Shown one piece after another: positions 1 to 9,200 of a stretch of DNA of 64,000 nt. Source of the stretch: Lactiplantibacillus songbeiensis. Lineage in GTDB: Bacteria; Bacillota; Bacilli; Lactobacillales; Lactobacillaceae. Each line of letters begins with the position of its first letter. Position 1 is the stretch's first letter. Below the pieces are notes generated by a model. That model was not told the DNA's origin, made no database searches, and saw nothing but the letters and a program-made list of their open reading frames with translations. Both the position numbers and the translations under genes were made by a program. The stretch is taken from contig NZ_BJDL01000001.1 of the NCBI RefSeq assembly GCF_005405125.1, forward strand, positions 83,745 to 147,744. Reading direction: 5' to 3'.

Positions 1-652
1 CATCAAACCCAAGTTGCTTGATCAATTCTGTTTCATGACGCAAGCCTTCCTCATTATCAACATCGGAATAAACCGTATCGATCGCTGCAATTCCGGCAGC
101 CCGAGCGGAATGTAAGATGTAGTTACGAGCAAAGGACAATTCCGCCCCATCTGGATAACGGCGGGTCTTTTGACTCGTCACATAATCTTCAGCGCCCAGC
201 GCAATCCCAATCATCCGGTCGGAAGCTTTGGCGATTTCACGCGCATTCAAAACGCCTTCTGCGGATTCGATGGCCGCCATCATATGGGTGGTACCGGCTG
301 GAATATCGTATTTAGCTTCCACCGCGGTAATCACGGCATCTACGTCGATAATATCTTGCGCGGTTTCCGTCTTTGGTAACCGAATGACGTTAATGCCCCC
401 CAGGACCATCGCTTCGATATCTTGCTTACCACCAGCATCTAAGGCGTTAACCCGCACGACCGTTTCAACTGATGAATAATCAAACGTTTTCAATGCTGAG
501 TAAACCAAGACCCGCGCCGTATCTTTTTCTTTTAGTGAAACGGCATCTTCAAGGTCAAACATCACTGAATCGGCCCCATATAAGACGGCATCGCGTAACA
601 TTGCTGGATTCGCCCCGGGGACGAACATCATTGTTCTTCTTAAACGTTCCAT
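1..652 (-). CDS. citE: Citrate lyase beta chain (citryl-CoA lyase), partial
   Basis: This is the N-terminal ~217 residues of CitE, which splits citryl-S-ACP into oxaloacetate and acetyl-S-ACP in the cytoplasm. The gene runs off the left edge. Visible family signatures are an N-terminal RTMMFVPG segment, DSVMFDLEDAVS (acidic metal and substrate site), VVRVNAL and the IESAEGVLNA stretch, all expected of the HpcH/HpaI-like TIM barrel. I read the start as the ATG at 650-652. It overlaps the end of citD by 13 bases, indicating translational coupling. citF should lie just outside the window. Identification is firm, but completeness cannot be judged. Confidence 0.95.
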   Translation of the reverse strand, partial: MERLRRTMMFVPGANPAMLRDAVLYGADSVMFDLEDAVSLKEKDTARVLVYSALKTFDYSSVETVVRVNALDAGGKQDIEAMVLGGINVIRLPKTETAQDIIDVDAVITAVEAKYDIPAGTTHMMAAIESAEGVLNAREIAKASDRMIGIALGAEDYVTSQKTRRYPDGAELSFARNYILHSARAAGIAAIDTVYSDVDNEEGLRHETELIKQLGFD

Positions 653-945
653 GAGTTCAACGCCTCCCAATCGTAATCCGTCTTGCCTTGTAAGCGATAA
701 GCTGCTGCAATCGTGCGGGCCTTGATCGTGCAATCTAAGGCGCCTTTATCAACAGCTTCAACGGCAATATCATTAATGCCTAATTTTTGTAAAACTTCAG
801 TCATCAGTGCTGTAATATGCGCACCGAATTGTTTCTTAACGTTACTGTCGAGGTCAATGGTAATGCCACTGGCGTTGGGCTTTAAGGTAATCATAATGTC
901 GCTAGATTCCATGGTCCCCACCGTGACGGTTTTAGCTGTTTGCAT
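640..945 (-). CDS. citD: Citrate lyase acyl carrier protein (gamma chain)
   Basis: A 101-residue protein of the usual CitD size. It carries the phosphoribosyl-dephospho-CoA prosthetic group that shuttles acetyl and citryl thioesters between CitF and CitE. The N-terminal region with VTVGTMESSDIMITL contains the conserved serine to which the prosthetic group is attached in this family. The start at 945 has a GGGGAG ribosome binding site. It overlaps citC by 14 bases and citE by 13, so C-D-E are read as one tightly coupled unit. Confidence 0.95.
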   Translation of the reverse strand: MQTAKTVTVGTMESSDIMITLKPNASGITIDLDSNVKKQFGAHITALMTEVLQKLGINDIAVEAVDKGALDCTIKARTIAAAYRLQGKTDYDWEALNSWNV

Positions 946-1936
946 GTGGTTGACTCCCCTTCAAATAGTGATAACTAGTGGCTGGCACTAGTTTTTTAAC
1001 GGTGTCCCAGTCATTAGCCGCGAGTGCTTGCCGCACCTTCGTGGCGCTGACGGGTTGCGCATCGACTGTCAATCGTGGGACAACAGTCAATTGCAGTTGA
1101 CCAGTTAAGACTTGCGCCAACTGGTCATTGTAGACTTTGGTAACGGGCGAATAAGGCTCGTCACCGACAAACCGGTGATGAATGTCCAAGATTGGACTGA
1201 TTTTACGTAAGAATAACGTGGCATCGAGTTGTGCTTGTTCTTTAGCGACCGCTAAGTCTGCCTGATCTTTCAAGAAGTACGCTGGGAACGTGGCGTTGGC
1301 TACCAAATAATGATTTGTTGGCAACACAATCACCCGCGGCTGGTCAGCAACGGCTTGTTGGACCATCTTTAACCTTGCCTGCGTATCAAATTGCGACCGG
1401 TCTTCGGAAACAACGAAGACGTAAACCACATCGCAAGTTGCTAAAGCAGTCTGGATTAGATGCAAATGGCCATTCGTAAACGGATTGGCATTCATCACAA
1501 TCGCCCCTGCATTAGTACTCGTAACTTTCCGCTGATCTAATAACAATTGGTAGGCATTCAGATCCGGGTACCCGCGTTCAAGCAAGACCACGTGCGTCGT
1601 GGCGACCACGGCTTTAAATCCGAGCGCTTCGAAATACGGAGCTGTACATGGCTTGGTATAGACAAAGGCCTGTGACTGTTGCTGTTCATCTAATTGATCA
1701 AGTAACGCTTTAATTAGCGGGGCTAATAAATTTTGGTGCGTTTCCGTTGTGGCAACGGCCACGCATTTAATAATGTTCTGATAAAGCGAACCAGTCGCGA
1801 CCAAGTTGTCATCATCGTATAAACCGATCGTATAATCAACTTGCTCATCCGCCATTAAGCCCGCCTGCGTCAATAGTGTTTGCCATTGTCGTTTCGCTGT
1901 CGGATTAATGTCGAACCACAGTCGTTTAAGTTGCAT
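932..1936 (-). CDS. citC: [Citrate (pro-3S)-lyase] ligase
   Basis: CitC acetylates the prosthetic group thiol of CitD with acetate and ATP, switching citrate lyase on. The 334 residues match the family length. An N-terminal GNAT-like region (about 1-125) is followed by a nucleotidyltransferase domain with the NANPFTNGHLHL motif at 149-160, equivalent to the (H/T)xGH ATP site. The ATG at 1936 has a strong GGAGGTGA Shine-Dalgarno sequence. It is the first gene after two copies of repeat family A that interrupt the operon, so a separate or processed transcript is possible. Confidence 0.95.
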   Translation of the reverse strand: MQLKRLWFDINPTAKRQWQTLLTQAGLMADEQVDYTIGLYDDDNLVATGSLYQNIIKCVAVATTETHQNLLAPLIKALLDQLDEQQQSQAFVYTKPCTAPYFEALGFKAVVATTHVVLLERGYPDLNAYQLLLDQRKVTSTNAGAIVMNANPFTNGHLHLIQTALATCDVVYVFVVSEDRSQFDTQARLKMVQQAVADQPRVIVLPTNHYLVANATFPAYFLKDQADLAVAKEQAQLDATLFLRKISPILDIHHRFVGDEPYSPVTKVYNDQLAQVLTGQLQLTVVPRLTVDAQPVSATKVRQALAANDWDTVKKLVPATSYHYLKGSQPHANS

Positions 1937-1974
1937 GCCGTCACCTCCAAAAGTGTCGTTGTTTTATTGTCGCT

Positions 1975-2117
1975 CCGGAAAATCTGGATTGACGCTGGAA
2001 CGTGGTGGCCACGTTTGTGAGCCATAGTACGGTCTCACAAGCCGGGCTTTTACTAGTCCGGGATAGATCGCCCGGCCAAGTAAAATTTCACCACTGAGCA
2101 TCAATCCAGATTTTCCT
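1975..2117 (-). repeat. Structured intergenic repeat, family A (copy A1)
   Basis: Reverse-oriented copy of the ~150-bp family. The outer arms (AATCTGGATTGA near 1981 and TCAATCCAGATT near 2100) pair perfectly, although their sequence differs from all other copies. The inner arms TTTACT/AGTAAA and TTGTGAG/CTCACAA also pair. It retains the family core GGAACGTGGTGGCCACGTTT. It lies between citC and the oad genes, back to back with copy A2. Confidence 0.85.
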
Positions 2118-2199
2118 GCGCTAGCAGCTACTTAAATTTAAGTCGGCTTTAAAAGCTAACTTCTAATCTCATGACCGATTCACCAAGCTATCAACCGAA

Positions 2200-2353
2200 T
2201 TAACGCCGGGCGGGCCGGACAATGCTCAGTGGTGTCGTTTATCTTAGTCGATGATTTTTCGACTTAGATAAAGCCCGGCTTGGAAGACCGCACTTCGGCT
2301 TCCAAACGTGGCCACCACGTTCCAGCATTGCTCCGGACCAACCAGAGTGGCAA
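2200..2353 (+). repeat. Structured intergenic repeat, family A (copy A2)
   Basis: Forward copy running from TTAACGCCGGGCGGG to CCAACCAGAGTGGCAA. It contains the hairpin TTATCTTAGTCGA/TCGACTTAGATAA, the hairpin TGGAAG/CTTCCA and outer arms CCGGACAATGCT/AGCATTGCTCCGG. The right end lies 12 bases from the stop codon of the leftward 40-residue OadG-like gene, so it would be the first thing transcribed after that gene. Confidence 0.9.
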
Positions 2354-2364
2354 CTATTAGCTAC

Positions 2365-2487
2365 TTATTTAGCTGGAAAGACTTTGATCAAGAGCTTGGA
2401 AATCAGGTAAATGACGAAGAGGACTAAGAACACGCCACCCATCCCAAATCCCATTAGTTCAAATGCGATTTCTAAATTATGAATCAT
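2365..2487 (-). CDS. Small membrane protein, OadG-like (putative oxaloacetate decarboxylase gamma)
   Basis: A 40-residue ORF, MIHNLEIAFELMGFGMGGVF followed by LVLFVIYLISKLLIKVFPAK. It has one hydrophobic helix with a Gly-rich segment and a basic tail, as in the membrane part of OadG subunits, but it lacks the C-terminal His/Pro-rich zinc tail of classic OadG. The start at 2487 has an upstream GGAGG. It lies 15 bases downstream of oadB, so it belongs to the operon. Role inferred: helps assemble or anchor the Na+-pumping decarboxylase complex. Confidence 0.7.
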   Translation of the reverse strand: MIHNLEIAFELMGFGMGGVFLVLFVIYLISKLLIKVFPAK

Positions 2488-2502
2488 GGTGTTAGCCTCC
2501 CT

Positions 2503-3624
2503 TTACATGAAGAATGATAGCAACAGGCCACCAGCGATAACTGAGCCAATCTGACCAGAAACGTTGGCACCAACGGCATACATTAAGACAAAGTTCTTTG
2601 GATCTTCTTCGGACGCCATCTTTTGGATCACCCGACTAGACATTGGGAAGGCCGAAATACCGGCGGCCCCAATCATTGGATTGATCTTTTCTTTCCGGAA
2701 GACGTTCAATAACTTGGCGAACAAGACCCCACCGATGGAATCCATAACGAAGGCCACGAGTCCAAAGGCGATAATCATTAACGTTTGTAAGTTTAAGAAT
2801 TGGTCAGCCTGCAGTTTAACGGAAATCGTTAACCCTAACAGGATACTGACAATGTTAACCAATTCATTCTGCGCGGTATTGGATAAGCGGTCTAAGACCC
2901 CACATTCCCGCAGCAAGTTTCCAAACATTAAGAAACCGACCAATGGTAATGAGATTGGGGCGATAAAGCCGGCCAAAATCGTGACGATAATTGGGAAGAG
3001 AATCTTGGTTTGCTTCGAAACGCTTTCGGCTTTGTAAGTCATCCGAATTTGGCGTTCCTTCTTAGTCGTGACAGCTTTAATAGCGGCCGGTTGGATAATC
3101 GGTACCAACGCCATGTACGAATACGCCGCCACGGTAATCGGCCCCAGCAGATTCTCTGCTAACTGGTTCGAAACGAAGATGGCGGTTGGACCATCCGCGG
3201 CGCCGATAATCCCAATAGAAGCTGCTTCCTTAATATCGAAACCAAATAAGACGGCCACGATAATAACGAAGAAAATCCCAAATTGCGCCGCAGCGCCAAA
3301 TAAGAGCATGAACGGATTTTGTAATAATGGTCCAAAATCAATCATCGCACCAATCCCAATAAAGATTAAAAGTGGAAACAATTCGGTCGTGATTCCGGCT
3401 TTGAAGAGGACATCCAAGACCCCTTCGGCTTTGGTGCCACCGACAGTTTGGGTTAAAACCCCGGTCCCTGGAAAGTTAACCAGAATGGACCCCAGCCCCA
3501 TTGGAACTAACAGTGTTGGTTCATATTCTTTTTTGATACCCAAATACATCAAGATGCCACCAATCAGCATCATCGCGATTTGGCCTAAGGTAATTGAGGT
3601 AATCCCCTGAATTAAGGTTTCCAC
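2503..3624 (-). CDS. oadB: Oxaloacetate decarboxylase beta subunit (Na+ pump)
   Basis: Polytopic membrane protein of 373 residues that decarboxylates carboxybiotin and, in the characterised family members, exports Na+. Visible signatures are the first-half GxMIDFGPLLQNP segment, the signature GIIGAADGPTAIFVSNQLA (Asp of the Na+/proton path) and the C-terminal SAFPMSSRVIQKMA and YAVGANVSGQIGSVIAGG segments. It sits 13 bases after the biotin carrier gene. The alpha subunit OadA, which carries the carboxyltransferase, is not in the window and is probably further downstream past citE. Confidence 0.95.
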   Translation of the reverse strand: METLIQGITSITLGQIAMMLIGGILMYLGIKKEYEPTLLVPMGLGSILVNFPGTGVLTQTVGGTKAEGVLDVLFKAGITTELFPLLIFIGIGAMIDFGPLLQNPFMLLFGAAAQFGIFFVIIVAVLFGFDIKEAASIGIIGAADGPTAIFVSNQLAENLLGPITVAAYSYMALVPIIQPAAIKAVTTKKERQIRMTYKAESVSKQTKILFPIIVTILAGFIAPISLPLVGFLMFGNLLRECGVLDRLSNTAQNELVNIVSILLGLTISVKLQADQFLNLQTLMIIAFGLVAFVMDSIGGVLFAKLLNVFRKEKINPMIGAAGISAFPMSSRVIQKMASEEDPKNFVLMYAVGANVSGQIGSVIAGGLLLSFFM

Positions 3625-3637
3625 ATGCTTACTCCTT

Positions 3638-4036
3638 TCAGCTGATCTTAATCAGCGCGTCACCGGCATTCACCGTGTCATTTTTATCGACAAATAATGT
3701 TTCCACAACGCCAGCTCGATTGGCAACGATTTCATTTTCCATCTTCATTGCTTCTAAGACTAATAATGGCTGGTTTTCAGTAACTTGGTCACCTGGTTTA
3801 ACTAGGACTTTAATAATCGTCCCTGGCATCGGTGCATCCATCGCATCGGCCACGTCAGCGGGTGCTGCTTTCGGGGCAGACGCTGGGGTTGGTGCGGGGG
3901 TAGTTGCAGGTTGTGGCGCGGCAGTTGGTGCGGGTGCCACGGCGACTGGGGCAACTGGTTGCGCCACACCGCCGATTTCTTCCATTTCAACCAAGTATTC
4001 TTTACCATCAATGGTGATCTTAAATTTACGTAACAT
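3638..4036 (-). CDS. oadD: Biotin carboxyl carrier protein of oxaloacetate decarboxylase
   Basis: A 132-residue biotinyl protein: N-terminal beta strands, an Ala/Pro linker at about 25-65, then a biotinyl domain with EAMKME at 95-100, where Lys98 is the expected biotin site. In enterococcal and lactobacillal oad clusters the carrier is a separate protein (called OadD) rather than part of OadA, and I infer that here. Its start ATG shares one base with the stop codon of the preceding gene (TAATG). Contrast the second carrier at 46463-46999, which lacks the lysine. Confidence 0.85.
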   Translation of the reverse strand: MLRKFKITIDGKEYLVEMEEIGGVAQPVAPVAVAPAPTAAPQPATTPAPTPASAPKAAPADVADAMDAPMPGTIIKVLVKPGDQVTENQPLLVLEAMKMENEIVANRAGVVETLFVDKNDTVNAGDALIKIS

Positions 4037-4374
4037 TAGTGCTGGTCAACTCGCTTTCTGATTGTTTTGACGACGAATTGACCGTCGCCGGTAGCTAAAG
4101 CACAACTGCTCGCAATAACGCTAACAAGCTGGGCTTCCGGATTTTGCACATAGAGCTTTTTTAACACTAACTGACTATCGGGAACCGCGGTTGCCGTCAC
4201 GCTGGCAGCAATCAGACTTGGAATGAGATGGTCATGTGGATCGACTTCCAAGTACTTCGGGACGGTCACCCACGTTTCAGCTGGTTCAGCCGGCACAGTC
4301 GGTGTCACCGCCGGCTGGTCGGCCGGGGCGCTGGCCGCTTCGTGATGAAATAACGTTTGCCAAAAACTAGCCAT
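4036..4374 (-). CDS. Oxaloacetate decarboxylase-associated protein (OadH-like)
   Basis: A 112-residue soluble protein starting MASFWQTLFHH, with an Ala/Pro segment (about 16-36) and a folded C-terminal part ending VVKTIRKRVDQH. The start at 4374 is chosen because AAAGGAG lies at the right distance; a longer ORF opens at 4410 without a site. Position immediately before the biotin carrier matches the small OadH subunit of the Enterococcus faecalis complex. I assign it by position and size, not by a motif. Confidence 0.55.
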   Translation of the reverse strand: MASFWQTLFHHEAASAPADQPAVTPTVPAEPAETWVTVPKYLEVDPHDHLIPSLIAASVTATAVPDSQLVLKKLYVQNPEAQLVSVIASSCALATGDGQFVVKTIRKRVDQH

Positions 4375-4528
4375 GCGGATCACTCCTTTAATTTGTTTAG
4401 TCAGCGGCAACTGGTAAATCGCTTACAATTTAAAACTGACCACTCATTGCCGCTGAACCCTTGCTTCCATCATATAACCAAATGTTGATTCAGATTGTTC
4501 TTTTAATGTTCTATCGACATCCTATGAG

Positions 4529-4583
4529 TTGACCCGCAGCTTGCTTATTGGCCATTTACGCGGCTAAGCAGGTTGCGGGTCAA
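4529..4583 (-). other. Long intercistronic hairpin
   Basis: Nineteen-base arms (4529-4547 and 4565-4583), 17 of 19 Watson-Crick with two wobble pairs, enclosing a 17-base loop. They lie between the citrate transporter and the oad genes on the same leftward transcript. No U-run follows, so it is not a standard terminator. An mRNA-processing or stability element that sets transporter-to-enzyme ratio is possible (inference). Confidence 0.6.
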
Positions 4584-4607
4584 TGGCGTTGCGTTACCGA
4601 ATTAAAC

Positions 4608-5954
4608 TCATTGTGGAATGTAGAATGGCATGTGGCCGGTCAAGAGAATCGTAACCACGAAGATGGCGAAGACGCCGAGTGCGTACTTGGCGGTTTCCTT
4701 TTGCCAAGCCCCCATGTCCAAACCAGTTAAACGTAGTAACAAGTAGATAAAGGCTACTAATGGACTGAGTAAATGGAACGCTTGACCCATCAAAGAAGCG
4801 AGCGCCATTTGCATGTTGGTAAAGCCGTATGCCCGCCCAGCTTGAGCTAAGACTGGCAAGACCCCAAAGTAGAACCCGTCGTTTGATAGGAAGAAAGTCC
4901 CAGGAGCAGAAATCGCAGCAATCACTAAGCCCCAGAAACCGGCTAATTGATGCGGGATAATTTGGGTAAAGCTTTGAGCCAAAGCCGTCGCCATCCCAGT
5001 TCCTTGGAAGAGACCCATGAAGACCCCCGCCGCGAAGACTAAGATAACCACTTGCACGGCGTCACCACCGTTAGCACCAATTCGCTTGGATTGGTCTTTG
5101 AGCTTTGGATAGTTGACCATCAACGCGATACAAGTTCCGACTAAGAAGAGCAACAATGGTGGCATTTCTAAAGCTTTGATGAATGAACCGGCAACTAACC
5201 AAGCAATCAAAACAATGGTTAAGATACCGTTGAATGCAAAGTTCTTTGGCCGACGAATCTCAGCAACATCTGGATCAGTGACTTGGGTCATCGCATCGAT
5301 TTCAGCTGGTGATAATTCTTTAATACCTAAGCGTTTACGTTCTTTACGACCCATACTAGGCGCAACGATAAAGGTGACGTAAAGTAAGGCTAAGATCATC
5401 CCAGGCATCACGTAAGCTAAGATACTGGCATCAACATCTAAGACGGCCATTGCTCGTGCAGTTGGCCCACCCCATGGGAGTAAGTTCATGATCGTGTTTT
5501 GTAAGATAACCAAAACCCCTAAGTTCATCATTCGCATGTTTAACTTCTTGTAAATCGGAATAAAAGCCGAACAACAAATCAAGGTGGTAGTCGTCCCATC
5601 CCCGTTCAAGGAAACGGCCGCCGCAACGATGGCTGTGGCCATTAGGACTTTCATTGGATCACCTTTAGCGAAGAGAATCATCTTCTTGGTGATGGGATCA
5701 AATAACCCCGCGTCCAGCATAATCGAGAAATAAAGAATCGCAAATAATAGCATGATCCCGGTGTTGGCAGTGGTCTTGATCCCTTCGAGGACGAAATCAC
5801 CGATTGTACCTTTTTTGGCAACGCCGGCGACCATCGCAATAATGGCGAAAACTAATGGAACCAATACTAAGGCGGTAAATGGTGATAATTTCTTCTTCAT
5901 GATAATGAACATGAAGACGACAATCATGGCATATGAGATAACTGTTAGTAACAT
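4608..5954 (-). CDS. Citrate-divalent metal/H+ symporter, CitMHS family
   Basis: A 448-residue inner-membrane transporter with about 11-12 hydrophobic segments and an internal charged loop near 200-235 (GRKERKRLGIKELSPAEID). Family-typical stretches are TANTGIMLLFAILYFSIMLD, SLNGDGTTTTLIC and the C-terminal SAPGTFFLSNDGFYFGVLP. It brings in citrate, often with Mg2+ or Ca2+, for cleavage by citrate lyase. It is the first gene of the operon, preceded by an AGGAG site. Metal preference (CitM versus CitH type) cannot be read from sequence alone. Confidence 0.9.
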   Translation of the reverse strand: MLLTVISYAMIVVFMFIIMKKKLSPFTALVLVPLVFAIIAMVAGVAKKGTIGDFVLEGIKTTANTGIMLLFAILYFSIMLDAGLFDPITKKMILFAKGDPMKVLMATAIVAAAVSLNGDGTTTTLICCSAFIPIYKKLNMRMMNLGVLVILQNTIMNLLPWGGPTARAMAVLDVDASILAYVMPGMILALLYVTFIVAPSMGRKERKRLGIKELSPAEIDAMTQVTDPDVAEIRRPKNFAFNGILTIVLIAWLVAGSFIKALEMPPLLLFLVGTCIALMVNYPKLKDQSKRIGANGGDAVQVVILVFAAGVFMGLFQGTGMATALAQSFTQIIPHQLAGFWGLVIAAISAPGTFFLSNDGFYFGVLPVLAQAGRAYGFTNMQMALASLMGQAFHLLSPLVAFIYLLLRLTGLDMGAWQKETAKYALGVFAIFVVTILLTGHMPFYIPQ

Positions 5955-5998
5955 GGTTTCAACTCCTTTTATTTTTCTACAAGCAAATCATATCGGAT

Positions 5999-6012
5999 TG
6001 AAAGCGCTTTTA
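5999..6012 (-). promoter_or_regulatory. CcpA binding site (cre)
   Basis: TGAAAGCGCTTTTA matches the low-GC Gram-positive cre consensus TGWAANCGNTNWCA at all but one defined position. It lies 45 bases upstream of the citrate transporter start, next to a possible -10 (TATGAT, 5988-5993). This predicts glucose repression of the citrate operon. No citrate-responsive regulator gene is present nearby. Confidence 0.7.
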
Positions 6013-6228
6013 CTACCGTTTTTGTGCGGAAGTACACAGAAAGAACACTTTGATATTCCAGTTCACAGCAAGTTTCGTTGCGCGAAAATGTATGTACATT
6101 TAAGTCTAAAGGTGTTGTTATGATAGGCATCATTGGCGTTTTCACGTTAACGCAACCATGCACTTCCGCTAACGATCGGCCTAGGCCGCTTGCTCACTAC
6201 TCAACAATGACTAAGCTTTAATCCTAAC

Positions 6229-6264
6229 CAAAAACAATCACCAAGTCTGCTAAACTTGGTGATT
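6229..6264 (-). terminator. Terminator of the large LPXTG gene
   Basis: Perfect 10-bp stem AATCACCAAG/CTTGGTGATT with a 9-base loop, then a U-rich run in the leftward direction, 31 bases after the stop codon. Confidence 0.85.
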
Positions 6265-6294
6265 GCATGATGATTGAACTTATTCAAGTTAATT

Positions 6295-9200
6295 CTAATT
6301 ATGGCGCCGTTTCAATGTAATTCCTAAGGTTGCTAAAACTGCTGTCGTCGCTAATAAAATGGTGCCTGTTAGTGAAGGTTTGGTTTCACTCGTTTGTGGT
6401 AACGGCTTTTCCACCATCGCCTGCTTGCCAACAGTTAATTTATCGACAGCCTTTAATTGTGCTTTGGCTGGTCTAATCGTCGCCATCGCTGATTGCGTTG
6501 TTGCCGATTTATTTGTGACCATTACTGCTTGAGTTGTTGCTGCTGGTTTGATTGTTGCCGTTACTGATTTCGTCGTCACTGATTGCGTCGTCGCTGCCAA
6601 ATCAATGGTAGCCATTGCTACTTGCGTCGTTGTTGCGGATTTAATCGTAGCAGCAGTCAGTTGACTTTGCTTAAGGCCAGTCTTAATGACAGATTGACCA
6701 GTCTTTTGATTAGCCGACTTGACCTTAACAACCGTCTTAACAGCTTGCTTGGTGCCATGTTTGGCCGGTGAGACGATTGGTTGATCTGGCTGGTCTACAT
6801 CAGTTGGGGGCGTCACGATTCCACCATTATTCGGATGATCTGGTGTTGGCGTTGTACCGGGATCAGTCGGTGTTTCTGGATTAGTCGGTGTACTTGGATT
6901 AGTTGGTGTCTCTGGATTAGTTGGTGTACTTGGATCAGTCGGCACCTCAGGATCAGGCGTTGACGCCAACACCGTAACCGTCATTGACTTAGTCAGTTGA
7001 TGGCCAAATCGATCTTGGTTCGTCACTTGCAACTGATACTTGCCGGGCACAGTGGTGTTAACCGTTCCAGTAATCGTTAATTGACTAGCTGAGATCGCTT
7101 GACCTAGCGCATTCGTCGCCAGTTTAACGAGGCTCGCTGGATCAAAGGTTGTCCCTTGAGTCACAGTTAGGGCATCCGTTAATTCCAAACTCAGCGCACT
7201 CACATTAATCGTTATGGGTTGCTTGACTGTATTTTGATATTGGTCACGATAACTGACCCACATCGTGTAAGTGCCGCCTTGCTTGAGATTAACCTGACTG
7301 ACGTCGTAGCTTAACGCCGTCTTAGCTAGCGGTTGACCATCTATGCCGGTAGCAGATGTAACCGCACTAGTTGGCTCAAAGTTATCCCCAAGTAATAAGT
7401 TAACTTGTGGCACTGTTTGAATCGCAATTGGACTAGCTTTTACCGTTACCGTCAAGACTCGTTGCAACGTATTACCATAAGCATCGGTATAGCTTACCGC
7501 CACCGGATAGGTCCCTGCTTTGGCCGTATTCAATTGGCTCAAGTCAATTGTCAGGTCTGCTAGTGCTACCGCTTGCCCCGTCGCATCTTTTGCGGTGATG
7601 AGTTGAGCGGCTAGATCCAAAGGTTCGCCAACAATTAATTCAGTCGTTGGTTGCACAGTCAAGGCTAACCGACTAGAAACAACGACGATTTGAACTTGTT
7701 TCGTCAACTGATTGCCAGAGTTATCCTGATAACTGACCGTTACCGTATAAGTCCCGGCTTTTTGCGGATCAACCGTGTTATCGATAGTTAAGCCATTCGC
7801 TGTTGTCATGTCAGTCCCCATGGCAGTTACGGCGGTGGTAATGACACTTGTCGGGTCAAAGGTTGTTTTTGGTCCGGCAATTAATGGCTGGGTTGGAGCC
7901 GTTAAGTTTAACGTTGCCGTATTTTCAATCACGCGAACCGTCGTTGTCGCTGTGACCAGATTACCAACCGTATCCGTGTAATCAGCTGAGATGGTATAAT
8001 CGCCAGCTTTAGTTAAATCAACTTTATCCACACCAGTAAACGTAACACCGGCAGCGTCATCAACTGATTGCCCAGCAGCATTTATCAGGTTATCGAAATA
8101 ATCAGCTATTGATAATTTAGCAGTTGGTCCAATAATAATCGTTGGTGCTTTTAAATTAATCTTAGCCTGACTTTCAACCAAGGTTAAAAAACTAGTTTGT
8201 GTTAGCAAAACATCATCTGTATTGCGATAACTAAAAACAAACTTATAAACAGCAGGAATCGTATAATCATTAGTTGTTATCGGACTACCATCCGCATAAC
8301 TTTCAATAACTTGTACCTGGTCCTGGCCAACAACCATGGGACTACCACTATCAATAGTCCCAGTGAGTAATTTTGGAATTACAGCTTGCATTGCCGCCAA
8401 GTTGGCTTCTGCGTCTGACCCTATAACAACAGTGACATCTTGGCCACCGATAGTCGCTTTACTTTTACGTTCAATAACATTGACATTAATTGGCGCCGAA
8501 AATTGATTACCTAGTGCGCTAGTATAGGTCAACGTTATTGGATACTGACCTAACTTAGTTTGATTAACTGAACCAGTATAACTAAACTGACTGGGGTCAA
8601 AGTTAAACACGTCTTCACCACGCGCATCTTTCAGGCTAGCAATCCCAGATATCACGCTCCAATCGGTATTCTGATAGATATTAATGTCTTGTCCCGTCAA
8701 TTGGGTCCGATCGCTATAATCTTCTTGAGCAAGATAGGTCTCAGCAGTACCTGTAGCGCCTTTCCGATAAAAATCATCAAGCTCTTGATACGTTAAAACT
8801 TCACTCGTGCGCGCATTAACCCATTTACCCGTATATGGGTATGTCGTAACTTGACCGATATTGTTATACCAAGAGAAGTCCTCAGAAATAAATTTAAATG
8901 TCGGACTGACCTTTAACTCAACCAGATCAAAAGTATTACCTTGACCTGACGCATACCCCATCATTTCACTATTGTCAGTTACCTTTGTCATGTTCCAAGT
9001 GCTTAAGTCAAGATATGTCACACCTGAGAATTCGAACATAGATGCCATAATCGTCGCACTTATAGGCGTCCAAGAACTAACATCTATATTCTTCAATGCC
9101 GTTGTGCCATAAAAAGCTCGCCAGAACGTAGTTACCTTGCTAACGTTCCACTTACTAACATCCACATTTGCTAACTTCTCTGAGTTCTCAAAGAGTTCCG

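Noticed and set aside
228..479. Rightward ORFs inside citE and citC
   Set aside because: They are antisense shadows of well-identified leftward genes with no ribosome binding sites.
5969..6163. 64-codon leftward ORF upstream of the citrate transporter
   Set aside because: It covers the cre and promoter region, has no Shine-Dalgarno and an implausible composition.
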